A DNA stretch of 64,000 nt from Bacteroidales bacterium UBA5287 (GTDB taxonomy: Bacteria; Bacteroidota; Bacteroidia; Bacteroidales; Dysgonomonadaceae), in contig DHSL01000017.1 in the NCBI GenBank assembly GCA_002411345.1, forward strand, positions 140,833 to 204,832. Direction: 5' to 3'. Position numbers and translations under genes: made by a program. Below are positions 16,852 to 25,810 of the stretch, piece by piece. The first letter of the stretch is position 1, and each line of letters opens with the position of its first letter. The notes below the pieces were generated by a model. It saw nothing but the letters and a program-made list of their open reading frames with translations. It searched no databases and was not told the DNA's origin.

Positions 16852-17995
16852 AATTCTTTAAAGTATTCCCATACATTTCGATAAGTTTAGTTCTTAAGAA
16901 ACGAATATCCTTATTCTCAATGTTTATTTTATCCAGTTGTAAATTTAAATAAGAGTCGAACTGCTGTTTTTCCTCTTCTGTATAATGCTCAGTAAAGTTG
17001 TTCTCGCCAGTCATCATGTCATGTGCAATATAGTTGAAACTGAAAAAACTATAGTTGTTAAATATTTCTTTATCTATCATTTCGGCAACTTTATTAAATA
17101 ATATAGAGCGTTCAGTTGAAGCAGGAATTTTGTTAAGTTCTTTATTAATAGAATTTCCAAATTTGAACACAACATGTCCTTTATATCCTGTTATTCCTGT
17201 TATCATGCTTCTAATATCATCACCTTTTGATTTTTTAAAATCTTCATGATCTCGTCTTAATTGATATTCTATTGCCTTTAGATAATCGCATGGATCCAAT
17301 TCGTATGAAATGGAGAGAGGAGTGATATTTAATTTCATCAAAGCCTCTTTTGGGTTTTTGCTGTCGAACAAGGTAAGCATTTTCAATAAGCTTTCTTGTG
17401 TTCTGTCGTTCGAATCTTTTGCTCTTCCTTCGCGTTGTGCGATCCAAACAGATTGATCTCTGTTTGCGACAGTATCAACAATATATTTTGAAAGATGAAT
17501 AGACGTATTTAACATTTGTCGGAAAGGCACACTACGATTGACAATAAAGCTCTTGTTTAGTCTGACAAGCGTAGTGATCCATGGATAAGCCAACAAGTTG
17601 TCGCCAATAGCAATTTCTGTTGTGTCCATGTTATTTTCATACAGCAACACATTTAGGAAACCTGCATCCAATACAATATCACGATGATTCGAGATAAAAG
17701 TTCTTCCTTTTCCATTGCCAATGTTTTCCCAGTTTAAAGCTTCAACTTTAGACGTTGTGGTTTTCCGGATCAATAAATTTATGAGAGGTTGCGTTATTTT
17801 GCTTTGGAAATCCTGTATTGTATTGCAGCTTTTCAGAATTTGAGCAAAAGATTCCCATGTAGTGAACGATTTAACAATAGGAGTTGCAACTTTTGCAAAA
17901 GCTTTGTCGTTAAGCAAACTATCAATCAGTTCCGGGACCTCAAAATCCCTTGCCGATCGAATATCTTTAAATAAATCAGTTGTATCAGATTTCAT
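16832..17995 (-). CDS. PlsC-like glycerolipid acyltransferase
   Basis: 387 residues. The central motif SNHRDIVLDAGFLN is the HX4D acyltransferase signature, and the following regions (AIGDNLL, SFIVNRSVPF, WIAQREGRAKDSNDRTQ) correspond to the later blocks of the PlsC/glycerol-phosphate acyltransferase fold. About 90 helical residues precede the catalytic part and about 150 follow it. There is no obvious membrane helix, so it would be a peripheral inner-membrane enzyme. The acyl acceptor cannot be named from the sequence; lysophosphatidate or an aminolipid are options. It begins 3 bases after ddl and overlaps the NigD-like gene. Confidence 0.8.
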   Translation of the reverse strand: MKSDTTDLFKDIRSARDFEVPELIDSLLNDKAFAKVATPIVKSFTTWESFAQILKSCNTIQDFQSKITQPLINLLIRKTTTSKVEALNWENIGNGKGRTFISNHRDIVLDAGFLNVLLYENNMDTTEIAIGDNLLAYPWITTLVRLNKSFIVNRSVPFRQMLNTSIHLSKYIVDTVANRDQSVWIAQREGRAKDSNDRTQESLLKMLTLFDSKNPKEALMKLNITPLSISYELDPCDYLKAIEYQLRRDHEDFKKSKGDDIRSMITGITGYKGHVVFKFGNSINKELNKIPASTERSILFNKVAEMIDKEIFNNYSFFSFNYIAHDMMTGENNFTEHYTEEEKQQFDSYLNLQLDKINIENKDIRFLRTKLIEMYGNTLKNYVDNQK

Positions 17996-17998
17996 GAT

Positions 17999-18982
17999 TC
18001 ATGCTTTTATTTTGTTGTACTCAAATTCTATAATGTTTGTCAGCACCTCTTTTATATCCAGTTTAGCAGCCCTTATTTGCTGAGGAATAAAGCTAGTTGA
18101 AGTCATTCCTGGAGTTGTATTTACTTCAAGAAGAACAGGCATTTCATTAGAAATAATATAATCGACGCGAATAATACCTTTAGCGTTGATATAGTCATAA
18201 ATTTGACTGGTAAGAAACTTGATTTTTTCAGTCATTTCGTTAGAAATTCTTGCCGGTGTTATTTCTTCAACTTCACCATTATATTTTGCATTATAGTCAA
18301 AGAACTCATTTTTTGTAACCACTTCGGTAAGCGGCAAAATAGTCAACCCTTTATCTGTCTTCAAACATCCGCAAGTTACTTCCGTTCCAGCGATAAAACT
18401 TTCTATTATTACTTCGTTTGCCTCTTCAAAAGCCTCATTGACTGCATTTTCGATATTTTCTATTCGTTTAACTTTTGTAGTTGCAAAACTTGACCCACCC
18501 ATGTTTGGTTTAACAAAAACCGGTAATCCTAAACGATCAATAATTTGTTTTGAATTTATCTCATTTTCTTTTCTTAAAACGATTGAATTTGCGACATTTA
18601 TTCCGAAGCTTTTCAGATAATTATTGCAGGTGAATTTGTTAAAAGTGATTGCCGAAGCTAATACTCCACAGTTAGAGTATGGGATTTGCAGCATATCAAA
18701 ATAACCCTGTAAAGTTCCATCTTCGCCAGGAGTTCCGTGAATAGTGATATAAGCGAAGTCAAATTTTGTGCTCCATCCATTAGATATAAAACTAAAATCG
18801 TTTTTATCTATTGAATATATTTGTCCGTTTTTCTCCACTTCCCACGATTCGTGATCTATTTTTACGGAGTAAACGTTATATTTTTCTTTATCTATAAATG
18901 AAGATATCCCTTTTGCACTTTTTTTAGATACTTCTTTTTCAGATGAATATCCGCCCCATATAATAGCTACATTTTTCTTCAT
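17999..18982 (-). CDS. ddl: D-alanine--D-alanine ligase
   Basis: 327 residues, normal length. ATP-grasp enzyme joining two D-Ala for peptidoglycan precursors. Visible family blocks are IIWGGYSSEKEVS near the N-terminus, HGTPGEDGTLQGYFDMLQIPY (first domain), VKPNMGGSSFATTKV (ATP-binding grasp) and VDYIISNEMPVLLEVNTTPGMT (metal-binding end). Cytoplasmic. It sits between rluD and the acyltransferase in a leftward operon, an arrangement common in Bacteroidales. Confidence 0.96.
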   Translation of the reverse strand: MKKNVAIIWGGYSSEKEVSKKSAKGISSFIDKEKYNVYSVKIDHESWEVEKNGQIYSIDKNDFSFISNGWSTKFDFAYITIHGTPGEDGTLQGYFDMLQIPYSNCGVLASAITFNKFTCNNYLKSFGINVANSIVLRKENEINSKQIIDRLGLPVFVKPNMGGSSFATTKVKRIENIENAVNEAFEEANEVIIESFIAGTEVTCGCLKTDKGLTILPLTEVVTKNEFFDYNAKYNGEVEEITPARISNEMTEKIKFLTSQIYDYINAKGIIRVDYIISNEMPVLLEVNTTPGMTSTSFIPQQIRAAKLDIKEVLTNIIEFEYNKIKA

Positions 18983-19056
18983 ATAGTTTTTTGTTATCTA
19001 TTACTTGTAAATATTATCAATTGAGTTGATGTAGAAATATTAATTCTAAGAATGGA

Positions 19057-20151
19057 TTATTTGGATTTAGTTCCCAATATTTCTCTTGATTCAGTGTAAA
19101 TTCTCCAGCGTCGGATCAGGTTTTGCATATCTTCAGGAAGTTCGCTCTCCAAAAACATTTCTTCTTTAGTTTCAGGATGTACAAACCCCAGTGTTTTAGC
19201 ATGAAGAGCCTGGCGCGGACAAGCAACAAAGCAATTATAGACAAATTGTTTATACTTAGCAAACCTTGTACCTCTAAGAATATCATGTCCACCATATCGT
19301 TCATCATTGAAAAGCGTGTGACCAATATATTTCATGTGTACCCTAATCTGGTGAGTTCTGCCAGTTTCCAATTGGCATTGTACTAACGTTACATACCCGA
19401 AACGTTCTAAAACCTTATAGTGTGTGACAGCAGTTTTTCCCATATCCCCTTCGGGGAATACCTTCATCAACATACGATCTTTTGGATCCCGACCAATATT
19501 TCCTTCTATTGTCCCTTCGTTATTTTCCACGTTTCCCCAAACCAAAGCAATGTACTGTCTTTTTGTTGTTTTGTTATAAAACTGTACAGATAAATTTGTT
19601 TTAGCATGTGGAGTTTTGGCAATGAGCAATAGTCCTGAAGTATCTTTATCTATTCGATGAACTAATCCCATTCGAGGATCTTCCATCGTCATGTTCTCAT
19701 CATAATTCAAATAATAAGCGATGGCATTCACAAGTGTTCCTGAATAGTTTCCATGTCCAGGATGAACAACCATTCCTGCAGGTTTGTTTATAACCATGAG
19801 AGATTCATCTTCATAAACGATATTGAGAGGGATATTTTCGGGAATTATCTTGAAATCATGTCGAGGTCGGTCCATTACGATCGAAATCACATCCAGCGGT
19901 TTTACTTTGTAGCTTGATTTTACCGGAAGGTCATTAACAAGAACACATTTAGCATCAGCCGCTTGTTGTAATCTATTTCGTGAAATACCTACGATATGAT
20001 CAGATAGAAACCTGTCTATACGCATAGGATTTTGTCCTTTATCGACAATGAATCGATAATGTTCAAATTTTTGTGAACTTTCAGAACTGGAATCCAACTC
20101 TTCGTCTTCTTCCAGTGCATCATCTATGTTTTTTGTTTTGTCTTCTTTCAC
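19057..20151 (-). CDS. rluD: 23S rRNA pseudouridine synthase, RluD type
   Basis: 364 residues. An acidic N-terminal stretch (about 1-28) precedes an S4 RNA-binding domain (about 43-92: MRIDRFLSDHIVGISRNRLQQ). The RluA-family catalytic domain follows. Its active-site Asp is Asp168 in HRIDKDTSGLLLIAKT, and the ETGRTHQIRVHMKYIGHT block is intact. The family isomerises uridines in helix 69 of 23S rRNA. The start lies 6 bases after the PASTA gene stop, so the two are co-transcribed. Confidence 0.93.
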   Translation of the reverse strand: MKEDKTKNIDDALEEDEELDSSSESSQKFEHYRFIVDKGQNPMRIDRFLSDHIVGISRNRLQQAADAKCVLVNDLPVKSSYKVKPLDVISIVMDRPRHDFKIIPENIPLNIVYEDESLMVINKPAGMVVHPGHGNYSGTLVNAIAYYLNYDENMTMEDPRMGLVHRIDKDTSGLLLIAKTPHAKTNLSVQFYNKTTKRQYIALVWGNVENNEGTIEGNIGRDPKDRMLMKVFPEGDMGKTAVTHYKVLERFGYVTLVQCQLETGRTHQIRVHMKYIGHTLFNDERYGGHDILRGTRFAKYKQFVYNCFVACPRQALHAKTLGFVHPETKEEMFLESELPEDMQNLIRRWRIYTESREILGTKSK

Positions 20152-20157
20152 AGCGAG

Positions 20158-20826
20158 TTAAAAGAATGATGGATCTACATTGTCAGGATTATCCTCGGGA
20201 TTTCCACTATTTGATTCAGCAGGAGAATCTCCAGACGGAGAAATAATATATTCCCCAGTTACATTAAGTGAATCATTTGAGAATGAGCCACCCCCTACGA
20301 TTAATTTAAGTGGTGAGCCAACTGGTATTTTTTCTTCCGGTTGCAATGTTTTACCTCTAAACTGAACCGAAATGACCAGTCCTTCATACATGGATGGAAC
20401 TTTTTCAATTTCCAATTGGTTAAATCCCATAGAAATTAAAAGAGCTTCCGCTTGTCGTGTTGAGTAGTCTACCAATCCCGGAATAGCAATTAATTGTGGA
20501 CTTTTTGAATAAATTGTCACATAAACCGGTCGACCTTCTTTTACATTATTATTAGGGCTAGGAGTTTGTTCAATAATTGCACCAGGGACTGATCCTTTTT
20601 TATATACTGAATCAACAATTTCAATGTGAAGGCCTCTTGATTTCAACATGACCCTAGCTTCTTCAACTTGTAATCCCTGAAGTTGAGGTACTTCGACGTT
20701 TTGATTATGGCGAGTATAAACTCTAAAAAGGAAAAGTGTCAATATCACTAAAATAATGCTTATCACTATGATAAGCAGAAAGTTTTTGAAGATATTGTTA
20801 CCTATATAATTATTGGGCGTCTTCAT
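20158..20826 (-). CDS. Membrane-anchored PASTA-domain protein
   Basis: 222 residues. A short cytoplasmic N-terminus, one membrane helix (about 13-34), then two PASTA domains: about 39-110 (VEVPQLQGLQVEEARVML ... YVTIYSK) and about 113-182 (AIPGLVDYSTRQAEALL ... LKLIVGG). A Ser/Asn/Asp-rich tail ends the protein. PASTA domains bind uncrosslinked peptidoglycan stem peptides or beta-lactams. Here they are not attached to a kinase or a penicillin-binding protein, which is the usual form in Bacteroidota. First gene of the PASTA-rluD-ddl operon; a -7 element lies at 20877-20884. Confidence 0.9.
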   Translation of the reverse strand: MKTPNNYIGNNIFKNFLLIIVISIILVILTLFLFRVYTRHNQNVEVPQLQGLQVEEARVMLKSRGLHIEIVDSVYKKGSVPGAIIEQTPSPNNNVKEGRPVYVTIYSKSPQLIAIPGLVDYSTRQAEALLISMGFNQLEIEKVPSMYEGLVISVQFRGKTLQPEEKIPVGSPLKLIVGGGSFSNDSLNVTGEYIISPSGDSPAESNSGNPEDNPDNVDPSFF

Positions 20827-20876
20827 AATGAAAGTATTATTGTTGCAAACTAATTATGACCTTATAAATCCTTTTA

Positions 20877-20884
20877 CAAAAGTA
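20877..20884 (-). promoter_or_regulatory. -7 element of the PASTA-rluD-ddl operon
   Basis: TACTTTTG on the minus strand (CAAAAGTA at 20877-20884), 50 bases before the PASTA gene ATG. Fits TAnnTTTG; -33 not clear. Confidence 0.45.
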
Positions 20885-20921
20885 TGAAAAAAGATTAAAT
20901 ATGAGGACATAAAACTAAAAA

Positions 20922-20949
20922 AGCAAGAATATGTTATCACATTCTTGCT
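20922..20949 (-). terminator. Terminator of rpmH
   Basis: 9-bp stem agcaagaat (20922-20930) / attcttgct (20941-20949) followed by a T run on the minus strand (A run at 20916-20921). It lies 24 bases past the rpmH stop. Confidence 0.75.
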
Positions 20950-20972
20950 CTTATTCTTTAACATGTAGAATA

Positions 20973-21119
20973 TTAAAACTCGTCAGAAACAGATAGTTTT
21001 GCTCTTCCTTTTGCACGACGTGAAGCAAGCACTCTTCTACCGTTTTTTGAAGCCATTCTGGATCTGAATCCATGTTTGTTTTTTCTCTTTGTAACAGAGG
21101 GCTGATATGTTCTTTTCAT
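20973..21119 (-). CDS. rpmH: 50S ribosomal protein L34
   Basis: 48 residues, short enough to be missed by ORF length cut-offs. It begins MKRTYQPSVTKRKNKHGF and continues with RSRMASKNGRRVLASRRAKGRAKLS, the near-universal L34 sequence, ending SVSDEF. Normal length is 44-52. Strong promoter and terminator on both sides make it monocistronic. dnaA, rnpA and yidC, its partners in many bacteria, are not next to it. Confidence 0.97.
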   Translation of the reverse strand: MKRTYQPSVTKRKNKHGFRSRMASKNGRRVLASRRAKGRAKLSVSDEF

Positions 21120-21163
21120 CTCTATATTATTGTTTTGTTTTTATATTCCTATATATAAGGGTG

Positions 21164-21195
21164 CAAAATTATGAAATATTTTTGAATTAGACAAC
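21164..21195 (-). promoter_or_regulatory. Promoter of rpmH
   Basis: -7 TAATTTTG (CAAAATTA at 21164-21171 on +), 20-base spacer, and -33 GTTG (CAAC at 21192-21195), one mismatch to TTTG. The start point would be about 40 bases before the ATG. Confidence 0.55.
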
Positions 21196-21315
21196 TTTTT
21201 TGTGTAGTTTGTTTTTAAAATGTATTAATCAAATCATCTGAATTGCTAATTGTCATGAATTTTATTCTCGTATTAAGTTTGTATAGTTGAACAATTGTGG
21301 AACAAAATATTTTAC

Positions 21316-21323
21316 TATCTTTG
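21316..21323 (+). promoter_or_regulatory. -7 element of the cysHDN operon
   Basis: TATCTTTG at 21316-21323, with only a weak TTG about 18 bases upstream (21295-21297). The leader to the cysH ATG is about 75-80 nt. It contains a 12-base palindrome centred near 21373 (cgatttaaatcg), a possible operator, but no recognisable riboswitch. Confidence 0.5.
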
Positions 21324-21406
21324 TGCACGTAAATCAAACAATTAAGAATTGACTTTTATGATTCTTTCGATTTAAATCGTTCATTCAAGTCACTAATCAA
21401 AGAAGT

Positions 21407-22108
21407 ATGGAGTTTCAAGAACTGCAAAATGCTCTTTCAAAACTCACGGAAATTGAATCCATGAAGTTTTTAGCAGAAGAATATCCCGATGAAGTAGTTT
21501 TTTCGACAAGTTTTGGTTATGAAGACCAAGTGATCACTCACCTTATAGCATCAAATAACATTCCAATAACTTTATTTACGCTTGACACAGGTAGGTTGTT
21601 CCCAGAAACATATTCTACTTGGGTAAGTACTTTGGAGCGCTACAAGATAAGTATTAAGCCTTATTATCCTGATTCAACTCAAATTGCTGATTTTGTTGAA
21701 CGAAATGGTCCGAATGCTTTTTATAATTCGCCAGAGTTAAGAAAAGAATGTTGCGGTATAAGAAAGGTTGAGTCATTAAATAAAGCCTTGAAAGGGCAAA
21801 AAGTATGGATTACCGGATTGCGTTCAAGTCAGTCGTCCGCAAGGCATGATTTGCCTCAACTTGAATGGGATGAAGATCATCAATTATATAAATTTCATCC
21901 ACTTCTTGATTGGTCGCTTGATCAAGTAAAAGATTTCGTACTCAAAAATAATATACCTTATAATCCATTACACGATAAAAATTTTGTAAGCATTGGTTGT
22001 GCTCCTTGTACAAGAGCCATTAAGCTAGGTGAAGATTTTAGAGCTGGCAGATGGTGGTGGGAAGGCAACAGTAAAAAAGAATGCGGACTTCATGTTCATA
22101 AATCATAG
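21407..22108 (+). CDS. cysH: Assimilatory sulfonucleotide reductase, APS-reductase type
   Basis: 233 residues. It reduces activated sulfate to sulfite with electrons from thioredoxin. The catalytic Cys is Cys226 in the C-terminal KECGLH motif. Two further cysteine pairs, Cys115-Cys116 (KECCGIRK) and Cys198/Cys201 (GCAPC), form the [4Fe-4S] site that separates APS reductases from PAPS reductases. APS is therefore the predicted substrate, in keeping with the absence of an APS kinase in the operon. The nucleotide-binding part is VVFSTSFGYEDQ (30-41). First gene of the operon, 14 bases before cysD. Confidence 0.93.
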   Translation: MEFQELQNALSKLTEIESMKFLAEEYPDEVVFSTSFGYEDQVITHLIASNNIPITLFTLDTGRLFPETYSTWVSTLERYKISIKPYYPDSTQIADFVERNGPNAFYNSPELRKECCGIRKVESLNKALKGQKVWITGLRSSQSSARHDLPQLEWDEDHQLYKFHPLLDWSLDQVKDFVLKNNIPYNPLHDKNFVSIGCAPCTRAIKLGEDFRAGRWWWEGNSKKECGLHVHKS

Positions 22109-22122
22109 ATTTTTTTATTAAA

Positions 22123-23034
22123 ATGACAGAGAGTTATCATTTAGATTTCATGGATCAATTAGAATCAGAAGCGATTCATATTTTCCGTGAAGTAGCCGGG
22201 CAATTTGAGAAACCGGCATTGTTATTTAGCGGTGGTAAAGATTCCATCGTAATGGTATATTTAGCTATGAAGGCTTTTAAACCTTGCAAGCTTCCTTTTC
22301 CCTTAGTGCATATAGATACAGGTCATAATTTTCCTGAAGCACTTGAATATCGAGATAATCTAGCCAAAAAAATTGGTGCCGATTTAGTTGTTCGAAAAGT
22401 AGAAGATACTATTAAACAAAAAGGTTTAACAGAGCCAAAAGGTAAAATTGCATCACGTAATGCTCTTCAGACATTTACCTTACTTGACACAATAGAAGAA
22501 TTCCAATTTGATGCTTGTATTGGAGGAGGAAGGCGTGATGAAGAAAAGGCTCGTGCAAAAGAACGAATTTTTTCAGTTAGAGACTATTTTGGAGGATGGA
22601 ATCCAAAATTGCAACGTCCTGAACTGTGGCACACCTATAACGGTAAAGTCCATAAAGGAGAAAATGTACGTGTATTCCCTTTGAGCAATTGGACAGAACT
22701 TGATGTTTGGAACTATATCCGTAGAGAACAAATTCCATTGCCATCTGTCTATTTTTCTCATGAAAGAGATGTTATTGAATATCAAGGACAACTACTTGCA
22801 GTTTCTCCTTTTATTAAAATAGATGAGGATGATGTGATTATGAAAAAGAATGTTCGATACAGAACAGTGGGAGATATGACATGTACTGCTGCCGTTGAAT
22901 CGGAAGCGTATGAGATAGATGATATTATCAATGAAATTGCTGCTACCAGAACCAGTGAAAGAGGTGAGACTCGTATCGATGATAAGATGTCGGACGCAGC
23001 AATGGAGGATAGGAAAAAAGACGGTTATTTTTAG
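22123..23034 (+). CDS. cysD: Sulfate adenylyltransferase subunit 2
   Basis: 303 residues, normal length. Catalytic subunit that makes APS from ATP and sulfate, with CysN supplying GTP hydrolysis. The PP-loop is SGGKDS (36-41). Other conserved blocks are HIDTGHNFPEALEYRD, GGGRRDEEKARAKERIFS and NWTELDVWNYI. Cytoplasmic, soluble. It lies 14 bases after cysH and 15 bases before cysN. Confidence 0.97.
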   Translation: MTESYHLDFMDQLESEAIHIFREVAGQFEKPALLFSGGKDSIVMVYLAMKAFKPCKLPFPLVHIDTGHNFPEALEYRDNLAKKIGADLVVRKVEDTIKQKGLTEPKGKIASRNALQTFTLLDTIEEFQFDACIGGGRRDEEKARAKERIFSVRDYFGGWNPKLQRPELWHTYNGKVHKGENVRVFPLSNWTELDVWNYIRREQIPLPSVYFSHERDVIEYQGQLLAVSPFIKIDEDDVIMKKNVRYRTVGDMTCTAAVESEAYEIDDIINEIAATRTSERGETRIDDKMSDAAMEDRKKDGYF

Positions 23035-23049
23035 AATTTAAAAACAAAA

Positions 23050-24294
23050 ATGGATATACTACGATTTTTAACTGCAGGTAGTGTGGACGATGGAAAAAGT
23101 ACACTCATTGGTCGCCTCTTGTATGATAGTAAAAATATATTAATAGACCAACTCGAAGCCCTTGAGCAAAGCAGTAAAAAGCTTAAAGATGGAGGGGTCG
23201 ATTTGGCATTATTAACTGATGGATTAAGGGCAGAGCGCGAACAAGGAATTACTATTGATGTAGCGTATAAATATTTTTCTACTCCAAACAGAAAATTCAT
23301 TATCGCAGATGCACCCGGTCATATTCAATATACTCGTAACATGGTTACCGGTGCATCGAATGCGGATTTAGCAGTAATTTTAATTGATGCCCGAAATGGT
23401 ATTATTGAACAGACTAAAAGACATTCCATCATTTGTTCTTTATTGCAGATACCATTTATAGCTATTGCTGTTAACAAAATGGACCTGGTGGATCATTCAC
23501 AAGAGCGCTACAACCAGATAGTTGATGAGTTTAAGAAGATGGCCGATGTCATTGGCATAACATCTGAAGTGAGTTTTATTCCTATTAGTGCACTTAATGG
23601 TGACAATATTGTTGACAGGTCTGCAAGTATGACTTGGTATGAAGGACCCACAATGATGGAATTGCTTGAAACCGTGGAGGTTCAGGAGTCTATCAATCTA
23701 GAGAATTCACGTATGCCCATTCAATATGTTTTACGCCCTCAAACTGAAGAAAACCCAGATTATAGAGGATATGCCGGCAAGATTGAAAGTGGTAAATTTA
23801 AAAAAGGTGATAAAATAACTATTTATCCATCAGGTGTAAAAGCCACTATTGCAGCTGTTGAATGTAATAATCAGATTGTAGAGGAAGTATTTGCGCCACA
23901 AAGTGCAGTTGTTCATCTGGAAGAAGATGTAGATGCAAGTAGAGGTGATATGATAGTAGTCCAAGATGAAATTCTGAAAGTTGATCGCGATATTGAAGCT
24001 GTAATTGCATGGATGGATGAGAAACCTTTATCGTTGGGTGGAAGATATCTGCTTCAGCAAAATAGTCGTGTTACTGATGCAATAGTTACTGAATTTGTTG
24101 AGGGAATAGATGTAAACACCCTTGAAAAACAAAATGGGATATTGTCAATCGGGTTGAATGAGTTGGTATCAGTAAAATTAAAAACAGCAGTTCCTTTGGC
24201 TTACGATAGTTATAGTAAACTTCGTAATACCGGTGGAGCTATTTTGATAGATAAAACAAGTTATGCTACAGTAGCAGCGGTACTTTTTAAATAA
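23050..24294 (+). CDS. cysN: Sulfate adenylyltransferase subunit 1 (GTPase)
   Basis: 414 residues. EF-Tu-like GTPase that drives APS formation by CysD. P-loop GSVDDGKS (10-17), G3 DAPGHIQYTRNM, G4 NKMD; two beta-barrel domains follow. The length is that of a CysN alone; the APS kinase (CysC) domain fused in many bacteria is absent. This agrees with the APS-type CysH. 17 bases before the TSUP gene. Confidence 0.96.
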   Translation: MDILRFLTAGSVDDGKSTLIGRLLYDSKNILIDQLEALEQSSKKLKDGGVDLALLTDGLRAEREQGITIDVAYKYFSTPNRKFIIADAPGHIQYTRNMVTGASNADLAVILIDARNGIIEQTKRHSIICSLLQIPFIAIAVNKMDLVDHSQERYNQIVDEFKKMADVIGITSEVSFIPISALNGDNIVDRSASMTWYEGPTMMELLETVEVQESINLENSRMPIQYVLRPQTEENPDYRGYAGKIESGKFKKGDKITIYPSGVKATIAAVECNNQIVEEVFAPQSAVVHLEEDVDASRGDMIVVQDEILKVDRDIEAVIAWMDEKPLSLGGRYLLQQNSRVTDAIVTEFVEGIDVNTLEKQNGILSIGLNELVSVKLKTAVPLAYDSYSKLRNTGGAILIDKTSYATVAAVLFK

Positions 24295-24311
24295 TATTAA
24301 TAATAAATCTT

Positions 24312-25646
24312 ATGGGCGAGGGCAAATTAAAACGGAAAAGAATAGATAGGAAATCATTGTTTCCCATCTATTTACGCCCTGACCACATCAATGTCCTGAT
24401 TGTTGGTGAGGATTATGATTGTGATCAGATAATCAGCACTATTTATAAGTCATCACCAAAAGTAAAAATTCGAGTGGTAGGAGAATTTGGCAGTAGGATG
24501 GGGGCGCATTTGAAAGAGTCTTATCCAAATACTCTAATCGAAATCAGACCTTTTGAATTATCAGATCTTGATGATATGAAAGTTCTTATTGTTGCGATTG
24601 AGGATGAGGATGTGTGCGAGAAAATATCTCAGGAAGCCCATGCAAAGGGACTTTTGGTAAATATCATCAATCAGCCAGAGAAATCTGATTTTCACCTTCA
24701 GAATGTGCTTACGACAGCAACAAGAGAGAAGAATCCAGATGCTTCGGAAACAGAAATCATCACAGATAAAAAGTGGACTAAGATTGTAAAGCGCTCAGCT
24801 TGGGCGTTCATTTTAATGATTGTGGGATATTTTGTGATTTCACTTATTCCTTTTAAGGATATGGGTTTTGATCCTCAATCTTTAATAGCCACGCTAGATA
24901 AAACTTTCTATTTGATGATTTTAGTAGGTTTTATAGCTCAATTAATAGATGGCGCCCTTGGAATGGGATATGGAGTGATGTCTACTGCGGCTTTATTGAG
25001 TTTGGGAATTCCGCTACCTTCAATTAGTGGTGGCGTACATACTGCTGAAATGTTTTCAAGTGCTGTTTCTGGCTACAATCATTACAAATTCGGTAATATA
25101 AATAAAAAGCTACTCAAGAACATAGCAATTCCTGGTGTGATCGGTGCCATTTTGGGTGCGGTTTTGCTTTCTATACTCGGCAGAGATTATGCAAGTATTA
25201 TTAAACCAATTATTGCTGTTTATACAATGATAATGGGTATAAAGATACTTACAACTGCTTTTAATGGTAGAATTAAGCGTACAAGAAAGGTTAGACGTGT
25301 AGGAGTTCTTGGTTTTACTGGTGGACTACTTGATTCATTTGGTGGCGGCGGTTGGGGACCTTTGGTTACTTCAACATTGATTTCAAAAGGCAAAACTCCA
25401 CGCTATGTAATAGGTACTGTAAGTCTTTCTGAATTTTTTGTAACATTAGCAAGTTCTCTAACTTTCTTTACTTTCTTAGGCTTGAATCATTGGCAGGTTA
25501 TTTTAGGATTGATTATTGGTGGTGTAGTTGCTGCACCTATAGCTGCTCGTCTTGCCGGTAGATTACCTGTGAAGACAATGTTGATAGCTGTAGGCTGTTT
25601 AGTTGTTATTTGGTCTCTTAATGTTTTTATTAAGAGTTTGACTTAA
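24312..25646 (+). CDS. TSUP-family (TauE/SafE) transporter with N-terminal CysG-like domain
   Basis: 444 residues in two parts. Residues about 15-135 resemble the NAD-binding half of precorrin-2 dehydrogenase/siroheme synthase (LFPIYLRPDHINVLIVG ... LVNIINQPEKSDFHLQNVL), but the glycine-rich GGGxVA loop is reduced to VGEDYDC. The dimerisation and chelatase part is missing. Residues about 162-444 form a TSUP transporter with 8 or so helices, including the two inverted-repeat signatures GFIAQLIDGALGMGYGV and GFTGGLLDSFGGGGWGP. Last gene of the cys operon, so it probably exports or imports a sulfur oxyanion (sulfite or sulfate). A regulatory role for the N-domain is inference. Confidence 0.88.
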   Translation: MGEGKLKRKRIDRKSLFPIYLRPDHINVLIVGEDYDCDQIISTIYKSSPKVKIRVVGEFGSRMGAHLKESYPNTLIEIRPFELSDLDDMKVLIVAIEDEDVCEKISQEAHAKGLLVNIINQPEKSDFHLQNVLTTATREKNPDASETEIITDKKWTKIVKRSAWAFILMIVGYFVISLIPFKDMGFDPQSLIATLDKTFYLMILVGFIAQLIDGALGMGYGVMSTAALLSLGIPLPSISGGVHTAEMFSSAVSGYNHYKFGNINKKLLKNIAIPGVIGAILGAVLLSILGRDYASIIKPIIAVYTMIMGIKILTTAFNGRIKRTRKVRRVGVLGFTGGLLDSFGGGGWGPLVTSTLISKGKTPRYVIGTVSLSEFFVTLASSLTFFTFLGLNHWQVILGLIIGGVVAAPIAARLAGRLPVKTMLIAVGCLVVIWSLNVFIKSLT

Positions 25647-25729
25647 TTTTTATTTACTTTTTATCTTGTTGATATAGTGGCAGATCATGTTTTTTAGTGA
25701 TTTCTTTTATAAAAAATCAGATAAAATGT

Positions 25730-25760
25730 TTTGTAGTTTAAAAAAAAGGCTCTATATTTG
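25730..25760 (+). promoter_or_regulatory. Promoter of tRNA-Glu and rpsT
   Basis: TTTG (25730-25733), 19-base spacer, TATATTTG (25753-25760): an exact match to the Bacteroidota consensus. It lies 50 bases before the tRNA. Confidence 0.75.
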
Positions 25761-25810
25761 CACCCGCAATTTGAGCGAATGAAGTTTGAAAACTTAAAAG
25801 CTTTTTAATT

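Noticed and set aside
21324..21406. Riboswitch or T-box in the cysH leader
   Set aside because: Only a 12-base palindrome is visible; no multi-helix structure or known motif.
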